This document shows, one piece after another, positions 33,319 to 41,723 of a stretch of DNA of 64,000 nt. Positions within the stretch are counted from its first letter, which is position 1, and every line of letters begins with the position of its first letter. A program made the translations under genes and the position numbers. This DNA comes from Salinispora vitiensis (GTDB lineage Bacteria; Actinomycetota; Actinomycetes; Mycobacteriales; Micromonosporaceae): assembly GCF_000378825.1 (NCBI RefSeq), contig NZ_KB900388.1, forward strand, positions 1,115,947 through 1,179,946. Reading direction: 5' to 3'. The notes under the pieces are model-generated. The model had not been told where the DNA came from. It did not search any database and saw only the letters and a list, made by a program, of their open reading frames with translations.

Positions 33319-35495
33319 CGGTCGCCTCCGGCGGCCAGCAGCACCCGGACCGCCACCAGCCCACCCGCGGCCAGGTCGGCGCCACCGACGGGTGCCACCA
33401 GCACGTCGTAGCCGAGGTCCGGTAGCCGCTGGAGCACGTCAGCCCAGCGGTAACCAAACCCGGCGGCGTCCACCTCACCGTGCACCGGCACCGTGCCGGC
33501 GTCGAAGTCCACCAGCACCGGGTCGCCGGTGTCCGGTACCACCTCGGGGTCCTGCAACCGCAGTTGGGCCTGACCGAGCACGTCGCGTAGCGCCGCCGCG
33601 GCCGCCGTCGTCCAGTCCGGGTCGGCGGTGAGTGCGTACGTCCACTGGCCGCGGTCGGCGTCGAAGGAGCGGGCCAGCAGCACCGCCACTCCGGTGTCGC
33701 GCTGTCCGCCGAGGTCGAGTAGTTCCATGGTGAGGCCCAGATTCGCCGTCGACCTGGTGAGGAAGAGCAGCTCGGGGGTGACGCCGACAGTGGCTAGCCG
33801 AACCTTGTGGATGGTCTCCTGCCCGGCGACGACCTGTCGTAGCCGCTGCCCGGCGAGCGCGGAGGCGAGGCCCGCCCGGACGGCCTCGGTGAGGTCCTCG
33901 CCCGCTCCCCCGCCGGCGTTGGTGGGTTCTGCGCCGTGCCGACGGTTGGCCGCCCCAAAAGGTTCCAGCACCGACGTCGGGACGGCCACCGCCTCGCGGG
34001 TGAACAGTGACCGGGCGGTGGCCCAGGCATCCGGCCCGGCGGGATCCCATCCCGAGGCCAGGCCGAGTCGGGTGGCGTCGACCCGCGGGAGGTCGCGGGA
34101 GGCGGGGACGGCGGCCGCGATCCTGCTGGTGGTGACGACGGCCGCGATCCGCAGTGCCCGCAGCCGGGCGGCCGCGACATGGTGGACATCAAAGGCAGTC
34201 ACCGTACGGCGCTGGCCACCGCCCTCGGTGAACGCGACCCCGCCGACCTTGACCGGGGTCTGGTCCCAACGCTCGTCGTCGTAGCGGCGGAACACCCCCA
34301 GATGCGGCTGAAGTAACGGCTGGTGGGCCTGGAGCCGGGCAAGCGCCTCCTGCGCCTCGGCGGCCGGGTCGGCCGCGGTTTCGGCCTCAACCGGAGTGTC
34401 GTCCAGCCCACCGGTGACCCAGGCCGGTTCGGGCGGGGCCGGCCGGCAGAAGGCGCACCGAGGGTGCGGAAGCAGTTGCTCGGTCAGCACGTCGAGGGCG
34501 GCGAGGTGCTGCACGATCACGCTCCCGTCGGTTTCGGCGGGCAGCGCGCCGGTGGTCAGCCGGAACACCTCGTACGCCAGCAGGTTGCCGATCATCGCCG
34601 CGAGGGGTCCGTCCGGCTCGGCGGCGGCTGGCGCGGCCCCGGACGGCAACGCCGCCGCTTGCCACACCCGCCCGGCGCCACCGGTCTCGTCGTTGTCGGC
34701 GAGCCGCAGCATGACGCAGCACCAGCATCCGGTCCGGCCGGCACCCTGGACCGGGCCGACCAGCATCCGCCCACCCGCGACCCACGCGGGCAGCAGGAGC
34801 CGGCCGGGGGGAATTCCGGCCGCGAGTAGCCGCAGGGTGTCGCGGGGAGCGTCGGCACCGGCGGCCACCACCACGATCTCCGCCGCGGCCAGCTCGGACC
34901 AGCCGACCTCGGCCCCCACGTCGGGTAGCGGCACGGCTGTCGCCGCGCAGCCCGCGGCGCTCAGCTCAGCCAACTCCGGGGTGAGCCGCCGTACGACCGC
35001 CGGCGAGCTGGTCACCGTGGCGGCGCCGTTGCGCAGGAGCCCGGTGGCGCAGGCGGTGGCGACCGGACCGGCGCCCACTACCGCGACCGAGGTGTTCCGG
35101 AAGGTGGCGAAGCGCTGCGGTGCCCGGTCGGCGTAGTGGTCGAGATAGGCGACCTGGGCTGCGAAGTGCCGGGCCACCGCCGGGCCCAGAATCGTGGTCG
35201 GGTCGACCTCGGCCTCGGGGACGTCCCGGGCGAAGCCGCGCGCGTAGAGAGCGGTCACCAGCTCACCGATCATGGCCCGCTGCCCGGCCGGCAGCCGGGC
35301 ACAGATGTCCGCGACCTGATGACGCCCGTTCAGATGCGGGACGAGCAACGATGCCAGCCGGTAAGCGGTCGCGGAGGAGAGCCGGAAGCCGCTGGTGGCG
35401 TTGTGGAACACCACTCCGTCGTCGGTCCGGGTGAACAGCACATCGTGACGCACCCGCGGCCGGGTCTGCGCCACCGTGTCGTAGGCAGTGCTCAT
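33315..35495 (-). CDS. F protein: RRE plus ThiF-like leader-peptide-binding cyclodehydratase partner
   Basis: 726 residues. Residues about 14-95 form a winged-helix RiPP recognition element (RPRVRHDVLFTRTDDGVVFH). An E1/ThiF-like Rossmann domain starts at TSVAVVGAGPVATACATGLL, with a zinc site from GCWCC and PRCAFC. The C-terminal half resembles a degenerate YcaO domain (TAFDVHHVAAARLRALRIAA, LASGWDPAGPDAW) lacking ATP motifs. This is the layout of ocin-ThiF F proteins such as TbtF, which bind the leader and activate the YcaO enzyme. It overlaps both the SARP and first YcaO genes by 4 bp. It probably serves both YcaO copies because no second F protein exists. Confidence 0.92.
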   Translation of the reverse strand: MSTAYDTVAQTRPRVRHDVLFTRTDDGVVFHNATSGFRLSSATAYRLASLLVPHLNGRHQVADICARLPAGQRAMIGELVTALYARGFARDVPEAEVDPTTILGPAVARHFAAQVAYLDHYADRAPQRFATFRNTSVAVVGAGPVATACATGLLRNGAATVTSSPAVVRRLTPELAELSAAGCAATAVPLPDVGAEVGWSELAAAEIVVVAAGADAPRDTLRLLAAGIPPGRLLLPAWVAGGRMLVGPVQGAGRTGCWCCVMLRLADNDETGGAGRVWQAAALPSGAAPAAAEPDGPLAAMIGNLLAYEVFRLTTGALPAETDGSVIVQHLAALDVLTEQLLPHPRCAFCRPAPPEPAWVTGGLDDTPVEAETAADPAAEAQEALARLQAHQPLLQPHLGVFRRYDDERWDQTPVKVGGVAFTEGGGQRRTVTAFDVHHVAAARLRALRIAAVVTTSRIAAAVPASRDLPRVDATRLGLASGWDPAGPDAWATARSLFTREAVAVPTSVLEPFGAANRRHGAEPTNAGGGAGEDLTEAVRAGLASALAGQRLRQVVAGQETIHKVRLATVGVTPELLFLTRSTANLGLTMELLDLGGQRDTGVAVLLARSFDADRGQWTYALTADPDWTTAAAAALRDVLGQAQLRLQDPEVVPDTGDPVLVDFDAGTVPVHGEVDAAGFGYRWADVLQRLPDLGYDVLVAPVGGADLAAGGLVAVRVLLAAGGDR

Positions 35496-37279
35496 CGCAG
35501 GGGTCCCTTCGCTCGGTGCGGTGGGCCGGAGTGGGGGGCGTGCCGTTGGGCCACCAGCTGGGCATGTCGCCGCAGCAGGGCTCGTATCCAGTAGTGCTCC
35601 GCGGCCTCCTCGACCAGACTGTGGTCAACCAGCCCGTCGAGCAGGTCGTGAGCCGTGGCCGGGTCAACGTCGAGCAGCTCTGCGGCCGCTGCGGCGGTGT
35701 TGGCGGTGGGGGCCGCGGTGGCCAGCCGAACGAAGGCCGCCGCCAGTGTTTCGCCGGCTCGGGACAGGGCCTCGTCGAAGCGGTGGCCAAGTGACATGTC
35801 TGGTTCGCCGGGCAGACTCAGCCGGCTCAGCGGGTCCACCCGCAGCCACTCCACCGCCGCCGAGAGCCCGGTCCGGGTGCGCAGCAGGATGCGGGTGGCG
35901 GCGATGCGCAGCGCGAGTGGCAGGTGGTCGCAGAGCGCCGCGATCTCGGCGGCGCTCTGCGGGTCGGCATCGACCTGCTCGGGTCCCAGCACGGAACGGA
36001 GCAGCTGGAGCGAGTCACCGGGGTCGAGCGGCTCCACCCGGTGCAGCCAGCCGCCAAGGCGGGTAACGGGACCAGAAAGGCTCTGCCGACTGGTCAGCAG
36101 CAGCGCGTCGCCCGGTGCCAGCAGGGCCGGCATGGCTCGTAGGTGACTGCCGTTGATCACGTCGTCGGCGATCAGCAGTCGTCTGCCCACCTGGGCACCG
36201 TGACCATGGTCGAGCGGGGTGAGGGCCTGTCCCTGGGCGTCCTGCAGCGATGCGGGGGCCGCCGCCACCCGGAGTTGGCCGCCGGGGAACTGGGGGGCTA
36301 CGAGCTGCCCAACGTGCTGCGCCAGCGCGGTTTTGCCGACGCCGGGTGGGCCGGTGAGCACCACGATCGGGCAGTCCGCGCGGAGGCGGTCGGCGATGGT
36401 CTCGCCGAGCGCGTCTCGACCGATGAGGCTGGATACGACCGGGCGCCGGGGCACCGCGATGGCGGATCGGCCCGCCGGGGCGACCGGAGTGGACGCTTCG
36501 CCCCGCAAAATGGTCAGCTCCAGCGCACGCAGGGTCGGGCCCGGAGCGATGCCGAGTTCGTGGCGAAGATGTTCCCGGATCCGACGCAGTTCGGCCAAGG
36601 CGTCCGCCTGCCGGCCGGTGCGGTAGAGCACCGAGGCGAGTTGCGCGGAGAAACGCTCGTTCGCCGGGTACGCGCGGTTGGCGGTCCAGAGGTCCACGAG
36701 CGCGGAACGGTCCCGACCGAGGCTGATCTTCAGATCGCACACCCGCTCGATCGCCCGAACCCGCTCCTCGCTGATCCGGGGTACGACGTCCCGGTGCAGC
36801 GTCTCTGATGGCACGTTGGCCAGCATTGGGTCACTCCACAGCGCGAGTGCCTCCTCCAGCCTCGCCAGTTCGGCCTCTGGCTCGGTGGCCTCGCGGGTGT
36901 GGCCGATCAGTTCGCGGAAGCGCATCAGGTCGACGGTGGTGGCGCTGGCGGTGATCCGGTAGCCACCCGGCACCGTCTTGATCACGCTGCCGGTTATGCC
37001 GTGGCGGTGGAAGAGTTGCCGCAGCCGCAGCGTGCAGGTCTGCAACGCGGCCTTGGCCGAGGCGGGCTGCGCGTCGCCCCACACCGCCTGCTGCAGCGTG
37101 CTGACGGAGATCACCTCGTCGGGGTGCAACAACAGCGCGGCGAGCAACGAGGTCACCTTCGACGGTGGCAGAACCAGCGTGTCCCCACCGCTGCTGAGGG
37201 TCAACGGGCCGAGCACCCGGAACACCGCCGGTCGGGCTGGCGGGTCATCGCCGGATGGGCGCACCGCGACAGGCTCCAT
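35492..37279 (-). CDS. SARP family regulator with NB-ARC-type ATPase domain
   Basis: 595 residues from the ATG at 37279, six bases after GGGAG; upstream starts at 37333 and 37285 have poor spacing. Residues about 15-110 are the OmpR-like winged helix (FRVLGPLTLSSGGDTLVLPP, then TLQQAVWGDAQPASAKAALQ, VIKTVPGGYRI). The BTAD all-helical domain follows to about 260. A P-loop ATPase domain begins at PIVVLTGPPGVGKTALAQHV, with a Walker B-like RRLLIADDV. SARPs activate antibiotic clusters by binding direct repeats at promoters. It is the first gene of the operon and overlaps the F protein gene, so it controls its own transcript and probably the precursor promoter. Confidence 0.93.
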   Translation of the reverse strand: MEPVAVRPSGDDPPARPAVFRVLGPLTLSSGGDTLVLPPSKVTSLLAALLLHPDEVISVSTLQQAVWGDAQPASAKAALQTCTLRLRQLFHRHGITGSVIKTVPGGYRITASATTVDLMRFRELIGHTREATEPEAELARLEEALALWSDPMLANVPSETLHRDVVPRISEERVRAIERVCDLKISLGRDRSALVDLWTANRAYPANERFSAQLASVLYRTGRQADALAELRRIREHLRHELGIAPGPTLRALELTILRGEASTPVAPAGRSAIAVPRRPVVSSLIGRDALGETIADRLRADCPIVVLTGPPGVGKTALAQHVGQLVAPQFPGGQLRVAAAPASLQDAQGQALTPLDHGHGAQVGRRLLIADDVINGSHLRAMPALLAPGDALLLTSRQSLSGPVTRLGGWLHRVEPLDPGDSLQLLRSVLGPEQVDADPQSAAEIAALCDHLPLALRIAATRILLRTRTGLSAAVEWLRVDPLSRLSLPGEPDMSLGHRFDEALSRAGETLAAAFVRLATAAPTANTAAAAAELLDVDPATAHDLLDGLVDHSLVEEAAEHYWIRALLRRHAQLVAQRHAPHSGPPHRAKGPLR

Positions 37280-37627
37280 CGCCATCTCCCGTCCACATGG
37301 ACGCCCGGTACTCGTTGACCCCTGCGGCGGCACGATGTGCTGTGTTCGATCGCTCCCCGCTGCCCGATGTAGTCTGATACCATCCGGCTTTTGCGGCGAT
37401 ACCGCGAGATCTGGAGCAAATTCGGGAATTCGGGTGGGCAGGGCGATGTAGTGGCCTCGCGGCTCGTTCCCCTAATCGGATTCGAGATTCGAGCACCGCT
37501 GTTTTCACGATTGTGTCGACTATCCACATCTGCCCGGTACGCATCGGGCACCTCCCCTCAGCTGCCACCTGTCCCCTGGCAGCGCCGCTGCGATCATCGT
37601 GCGGTTCCGGCGTCGCCCGCGTCAGCA

Positions 37628-37677
37628 CCCCGGGCGTTGCCGGAACCGGCCGTGGCCGGTTCCGGCAACGCCCGGGG
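37628..37677. repeat. 50-base near-perfect palindrome
   Basis: The left arm is 37628-37651, beginning CCCCGGGCGTTGCC, and the right arm is 37654-37677. They are exact complements over 24 bp and separated only by GT. In RNA it would form an extremely stable hairpin on either strand. It lies upstream of two divergent genes, so it cannot be an ordinary 3' terminator of either neighbour. Confidence 0.9.
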
Positions 37678-37746
37678 CAGCCAGGGCCGATGGGCTGGCC
37701 CGGTCGACCGTGACGCCCGGGCACGGGGAGGGAGGACGGCACCGAG

Positions 37747-37768
37747 CCGGGTCTCCGGAGAGACCCGG
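37747..37768. repeat. Nine bp hairpin in the divergent control region
   Basis: CCGGGTCTC (37747-37755), loop CGGA, GAGACCCGG (37760-37768). Together with the larger palindrome 70 bp to the left it could terminate a short leader transcript or act as an insulator. Role unknown. Confidence 0.6.
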
Positions 37769-37912
37769 GACGCCGGACGCCGACCGGCCTGGGCACGGGT
37801 CGCACCGCGAAGGTCGCTCGATACCAACCAAAGGCGAGCCTCAATATCTAAACCTTGCGGAGGGGGCAGATTTCACTAATGTGAACACCCGGTAGAACTG
37901 GTGGAGGCAACC

Positions 37913-38884
37913 TTGCTCGACAGGCTAGGCATATCGGCGGGAATCGAAGCCGTCTACTGGGCGATGGTGGAGCACCCGACCTGGAACGTCGATGAACTCG
38001 CAACCACCCTGGACGTACCGGAGGCGGTCATCCGTGATGCCTTCTCCGCCCTAGCCGACCAGGCCATCGTCCCACCGTCCCCCAACCAGGAAGGCAGTCT
38101 GCGCTCGGTGAGCCTGCGGCTCGGCCTGCTCGCCCTGCTGCACCAAGCCGAACAGCAGACGATCACCCAGCAGGCGAAGCTCCTGGCGGCCCGGGCCTCG
38201 GTGCTCGCCAACGCCGCCAGCCACGACACCCACCGCGGGCGGGAGGAAATCGTGCGGCTGGAAGGGGCCGACACCGTGTGGGAACGCCTGACCGAGCACG
38301 CCTGCACCGCATCCGAGAGCATCATGACGCTGACCACCGGCCGGGCGATGCCACCGGGAAGCATCGAGACCGCCAAGACGCTGACCCGGATCGCCCTCTC
38401 CCGCGGGGTGACGATCCGCCACATATACCAGGAAAGCACACTGGACGATGCCGGGTCCCGAGCGTACGCCGAGCTAATGGCGGAGCAAGGCGAGGAGAGT
38501 CGGGTGATGTCCGAGGCCCCGATTCGGATGACCCTGGTCGACCGGCAGTTCGCCCTCATCCCGATCGGGCCACGACCGCGCCGGGGCGCGTTGGAGATCC
38601 GCGGTAGCTCCCTGGTCTCCACGCTGTGCCTCCTCTTCGACCTACTCTGGGAGAAGAGCAGAGAATTCCCGAGGTCAGCCACGGCCGACAGAGACGGCCT
38701 GACTGACCAAACCGTTGCCATCCTCCGGCTACTCCGGCAGGGGCGTACCGACGAGGCCATCGGCCGCCAACTCCAACTTTCCGAGCGGACTGTCCGTCGC
38801 ACCGTCCACGACCTGATGCGACGCCTCGACGCGAAGAGTCGATTCCAGGCCGGCGTGGAGGTGGCACTGCGCCGCTGGATCTGA
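37913..38884 (+). CDS. LuxR-type regulator with TrmB-like N-terminal domain
   Basis: 323 residues from a TTG at 37913, chosen because GGAGG sits five bases upstream; a GTG at 37901 would add four residues. The N-terminal 80 residues form a TrmB-like winged helix (AVYWAMVEHPTWNVDELATT then VIRDAFSALADQAIV). A middle domain resembles the phospholipase-D-like sensor part of such regulators. The C-terminus is a LuxR/GerE helix-turn-helix: LRQGRTDEAIGRQLQLSERT then VRRTVHDLMRRLDAKSRFQA. This class is frequent beside actinobacterial RiPP and polyketide clusters. It diverges from the SARP gene and may be a second pathway regulator; alr-ddl follow 85 bp downstream. Confidence 0.87.
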   Translation: MLDRLGISAGIEAVYWAMVEHPTWNVDELATTLDVPEAVIRDAFSALADQAIVPPSPNQEGSLRSVSLRLGLLALLHQAEQQTITQQAKLLAARASVLANAASHDTHRGREEIVRLEGADTVWERLTEHACTASESIMTLTTGRAMPPGSIETAKTLTRIALSRGVTIRHIYQESTLDDAGSRAYAELMAEQGEESRVMSEAPIRMTLVDRQFALIPIGPRPRRGALEIRGSSLVSTLCLLFDLLWEKSREFPRSATADRDGLTDQTVAILRLLRQGRTDEAIGRQLQLSERTVRRTVHDLMRRLDAKSRFQAGVEVALRRWI

Positions 38885-38969
38885 CCCCACCCGGGATGGA
38901 CCGCATCCATTACCGGCTCGTGACACATCGCGGACCTTCCGCTGATATCCGGATGACAGCGTCAGCCGC

Positions 38970-40118
38970 ATGATCAAAGACGGGGTGCGCGCGCTGGCCG
39001 AGGCCGTCGTCGACCTAGCAGCGGTCGCCAGCAACGTACGGGCGATCGCAGACGTTACGCGTACCCCGTTGATGGCGGTGGTGAAGGCGGACGCCTTCGG
39101 CCACGGCGCGACGATGGTGGCCCGGGCGGCGTTGGACGCCGGCGCCGCATGGCTCGGAGTGACCTCGGCGTCCGAGGCGCTGGCCCTGCGCCGGGCCGGC
39201 ATCAGCGCCCCCACGCTCAGCTGGTTGCACCGGCCCGACGACGAGTTCGACGCGTTGGTCGCCGCCGACGTCGACGTGGGCGTGTCGACACCGACCCACC
39301 TACACGCGACCGCCGAGGCGGCGCGCCGGTTGGGCGTGCCGGCGATGGTGCAGCTGAAGGCGGACACGGGCCTGTCCCGCAACGGGGCCGGCGGGGAGCA
39401 CTGGGCGGAGTTGGTCGCCCGGGCCCGCAGCTACGAGGTGGAGGGCAGCGTCCGGGTCCGCGGAGTGTGGTCCCACCTCGCCGACGCGGACATTCCGGGG
39501 AGTCCGGTGCTACGGCGGCAGGTGGCACGGTTCGAGGAGGCACTCGGAATCGCCCGGGACGCCGGCCTCCAGCCCGACCTGGCGCACCTGGCGAACTCGG
39601 CGGCCGCGCTGTCCGCCCCGACGTCCCGCTTCGACCTCTGCCGGATCGGGCTGGCCCTGTACGGTGTCGATCCATTCGGTGGGCGGGGGCCCGACAAGTT
39701 CGGGCTACACCCCGCGATGACGCTGCGCACGAACGTCGTCAACGTGAAGCGGGTGCCCGCCGGCACCGGCGTCTCTTATGGACTGAGTCATGTGACCACG
39801 AAGCAGACCACGCTGGCACTGGTGCCGCTCGGCTATGCCGACGGCCTGCCCCGGACCGCCGAGGGCCGCGCCGCGGTCTGGCTCGCCGGCCAGCGCTGCC
39901 CGGTCGTCGGTCGCATCGCCATGGACCAGTGCGTGGTTGACGTCGGCGACCTTCCCGTGGCGATCGGTGACCCGGTCGTGATCTTCGGCCCCGAGCAGGG
40001 CGACCAACCGACGGCCGCCGAGTGGGCGAGATGGGCGGGCACCAACCCCAACGAGATCCTGACCGGAATCGGGGCCCGGGTGGCCCGCGAGTACCTTCAC
40101 GAGATGGTGATGGCCTGA
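38970..40118 (+). CDS. alr: Alanine racemase
   Basis: 382 residues. The PLP lysine is in MAVVKADAFGHGA, and the catalytic tyrosine region is RIAMDQCVVDVGD with the substrate loop YGLSHVT. Fold type III barrel motifs (VQLKADTGLSRNGAGG, HLANSAAAL) are intact. It converts L-Ala to D-Ala for cell-wall synthesis. No ribosome site precedes the ATG at 38970, which sits six bases after the palindrome TGACAGCGTCA (38954-38964); the transcript may be leaderless. It overlaps the ligase gene by 1 bp (TGATG). It may be a second copy beside a housekeeping alr elsewhere, which this window cannot show. Confidence 0.93.
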   Translation: MIKDGVRALAEAVVDLAAVASNVRAIADVTRTPLMAVVKADAFGHGATMVARAALDAGAAWLGVTSASEALALRRAGISAPTLSWLHRPDDEFDALVAADVDVGVSTPTHLHATAEAARRLGVPAMVQLKADTGLSRNGAGGEHWAELVARARSYEVEGSVRVRGVWSHLADADIPGSPVLRRQVARFEEALGIARDAGLQPDLAHLANSAAALSAPTSRFDLCRIGLALYGVDPFGGRGPDKFGLHPAMTLRTNVVNVKRVPAGTGVSYGLSHVTTKQTTLALVPLGYADGLPRTAEGRAAVWLAGQRCPVVGRIAMDQCVVDVGDLPVAIGDPVVIFGPEQGDQPTAAEWARWAGTNPNEILTGIGARVAREYLHEMVMA

Positions 40119-41158
40119 TGAGTACGCGACTGGCGGTCCTCTACGGTGGGCAGAGCAACGAACACGAGGTGTCCTGCCACTCGGCGGAAAGTATCCTCGC
40201 CGCGCTGGACCGGGACCAATACCAGGTGACCGAGGTGTTCATCGGCCGGGACGGCGAGTGGCGGGTCGACGGCCAGGCCGTGCCGCTCACCACGGCCCTG
40301 TGCGCGTTGGACGTCCAGGACGTGGTGTTCCCTGCCCTGCACGGTCCGTACGGTGAGGACGGCACCGTCGCGTCACTGCTGGAGTGGCTCGGCACCCCGT
40401 ACGTCGGCAACGGGGTCTTCGCCAGCGCCGCCGGCATGGACAAGGCCACCACCAAAAAGCTGCTCAGCGCCGAGGGCCTGCGGGTCAGCCCGGGCGTAAC
40501 CCTGCGCCCCGGTGACAGTCTCGCCCCGGCCGACCGGCAGCGGCTGGGCCTGCCGGTCTTCGTGAAGCCGGCCCGCTCCGGGTCCAGCCTTGGCGTCACG
40601 AAGGTGGACGACTGGGCGCGCCTTCCCGCCGCACTGGCCTGGGCACGGGCAGCCGATCCGAAGGTCATGGTCGAGCAGGCGGCCGGTGGACGCGAGATCG
40701 ACGTGGCCGTGCTGCAGCATCCCGACGGCCGGGTGGAGGCCGGTCCCCCTTTGGAGATAAACGTGACCGACGCCGATTTCTTCGACTACGGCGCGAAATA
40801 CGAGGAAGGTGCGGTCTTCGACATTCCCGCCCGGCTCGACCCCGCCACCACCGAGCTACTCCAGCGCCAGGCGGTACGCGCCTTCCACGCCCTCGACTGC
40901 CGTGGGCTCCTCCGGGTCGATCTCTTCCTGCCGACGAGCGGATCCACCGAGCCCATCGTCAACGAGGTCAACACCTTCCCCGGGTTCACCCACATGTCGC
41001 AGTACCCACAGATCTGGCAGCGGGCCGGAATCGAGTTCCCGGCCCTGCTCGACCTCCTGATCCGCGGCGCGTTGACCGACTACGGTCGGTCAACACCAGC
41101 CGGGATGACCCGCCGCACGCCCACCCCACGGCCCGGTCCCCTCGGCGTCACCACCTAG
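40118..41158 (+). CDS. ddl: D-alanine--D-alanine ligase
   Basis: 346 residues. ATP-grasp motifs are complete: LYGGQSNEHEVSCHSAESIL, VFPALHGPYGEDGTV, LPVFVKPARSGSSLGVTKV, GREIDVAVLQ and the metal site IVNEVNTFPGFTHMS. The omega loop reads FFDYGAKYEEG and keeps the Lys-Tyr pair that marks D-Ala-D-Ala ligases rather than the His of VanA-type D-Ala-D-Lac ligases. Hence no glycopeptide-resistance depsipeptide is predicted. It is cotranscribed with alr and ends in a terminator that starts at its stop codon. An extra alr-ddl pair can raise D-cycloserine tolerance, but that role is only a possibility. Confidence 0.94.
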   Translation: MSTRLAVLYGGQSNEHEVSCHSAESILAALDRDQYQVTEVFIGRDGEWRVDGQAVPLTTALCALDVQDVVFPALHGPYGEDGTVASLLEWLGTPYVGNGVFASAAGMDKATTKKLLSAEGLRVSPGVTLRPGDSLAPADRQRLGLPVFVKPARSGSSLGVTKVDDWARLPAALAWARAADPKVMVEQAAGGREIDVAVLQHPDGRVEAGPPLEINVTDADFFDYGAKYEEGAVFDIPARLDPATTELLQRQAVRAFHALDCRGLLRVDLFLPTSGSTEPIVNEVNTFPGFTHMSQYPQIWQRAGIEFPALLDLLIRGALTDYGRSTPAGMTRRTPTPRPGPLGVTT

Positions 41159-41214
41159 CCGGTCCGGGCCGGCTAGGACCCGGCCGGGCTGGGGTACCGG
41201 TCAGCCAGCCCGGC
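41155..41214. terminator. Double hairpin terminator between convergent ddl and lipoprotein genes
   Basis: First stem CTAGCCGG (41155-41162) with CCGGCTAG (41169-41176), eight perfect pairs beginning in the ddl stop codon. Second stem GCCGGGCTGG (41183-41192) with CCAGCCCGGC (41205-41214), ten perfect pairs ending at the lipoprotein gene stop. Together they should stop transcription in both directions. Confidence 0.82.
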
Positions 41215-41723
41215 TAGTTGGGACATGACTGGGGGCTCAGGTGGCCGTCGGAGCCATGCAGGGTGACCGTGACGACCTGGCCGGCACTGGCTGCCGCACG
41301 GTCCACAGTGCAGAGGATCTGCCGGACGGCGTGCACTGACAACGTGGTAACCGGGCTCGACAATGTCACCACGAGGTGGGCACCGTCGGCACTCGGGGCA
41401 ACCTCGGTCGGAACGGCGTCGGCGGGTACCTCGCTCGTGAACCCCTCGCGACGTTCGTGCACCGTTGGGCCCGCTGCCAGGAGCCGAAGCACTTCGGTGG
41501 GGGGTAGGTCCGGGGCGACCGGGCGGATCACCAATGCGAGAGTTCCGTTCCGGACCAGGTAGAGGCTGACGCCCTCGGCCGGTCCACGCACGGCAGGACC
41601 TCCCCAGATCACCCCGCTGGGCTGGACCCCGCACCCCGCGGCGAGCAGGGTGACCAGCACCAGGAGCACCGCGGCTCGACTCCGGGCCGCCGGGCGTCTC
41701 CGGGCCGCCGGGCGGCCGATCAC
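41214..41723 (-). CDS. GerMN-domain lipoprotein of two-component operon (AfsQ3-like)
   Basis: 169 residues from a GTG at 41723 that overlaps the kinase stop as GTGA. A signal peptide ends in the lipobox LLAAGC, so the mature protein is lipid-anchored outside the membrane. The rest is a GerMN-type domain (VSLYLVRNGTLALVIRPV, then EVLRLLAAGPTVHERREGF, VVTLSSPVTTLSVHAVRQIL). Lipoproteins in regulator-kinase-lipoprotein operons, such as AfsQ3, CseA and LpqB, tune the sensor kinase from outside. By gene order this one most resembles the afsQ1-afsQ2-afsQ3 arrangement. Confidence 0.83.
   Translation of the reverse strand: MIGRPAARRRPAARSRAAVLLVLVTLLAAGCGVQPSGVIWGGPAVRGPAEGVSLYLVRNGTLALVIRPVAPDLPPTEVLRLLAAGPTVHERREGFTSEVPADAVPTEVAPSADGAHLVVTLSSPVTTLSVHAVRQILCTVDRAAASAGQVVTVTLHGSDGHLSPQSCPN

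Larger units (their letters stand above)
37280..37912. promoter_or_regulatory. 633 bp divergent control region between SARP and LuxR genes
   Basis: No supported gene. It should hold the promoters of the biosynthetic operon (leftward) and of the LuxR-type gene (rightward). Near 37415-37490 are imperfect direct repeats (AATTCGGG at 37418 and 37425; ATTCGAG near 37479 and 37487). The middle carries two strong hairpins, listed separately. Open frames here have no ribosome site and no recognisable product. There is no second Cys/Ser/Thr-rich precursor-like frame. Confidence 0.5.

Noticed and set aside
37245..37879. Several 60-200 codon frames in the SARP-LuxR gap, considered as a second precursor
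   Set aside because: None has a ribosome site, a leader-like acidic helix or a Cys/Ser/Thr-rich end.
40118..41158. Vancomycin-type resistance locus (ligase plus two-component system)
   Set aside because: The ligase keeps the D-Ala-D-Ala specificity residues, vanH and vanX homologues are absent, and the regulator matches AfsQ1 rather than VanR in its most distinctive stretches.
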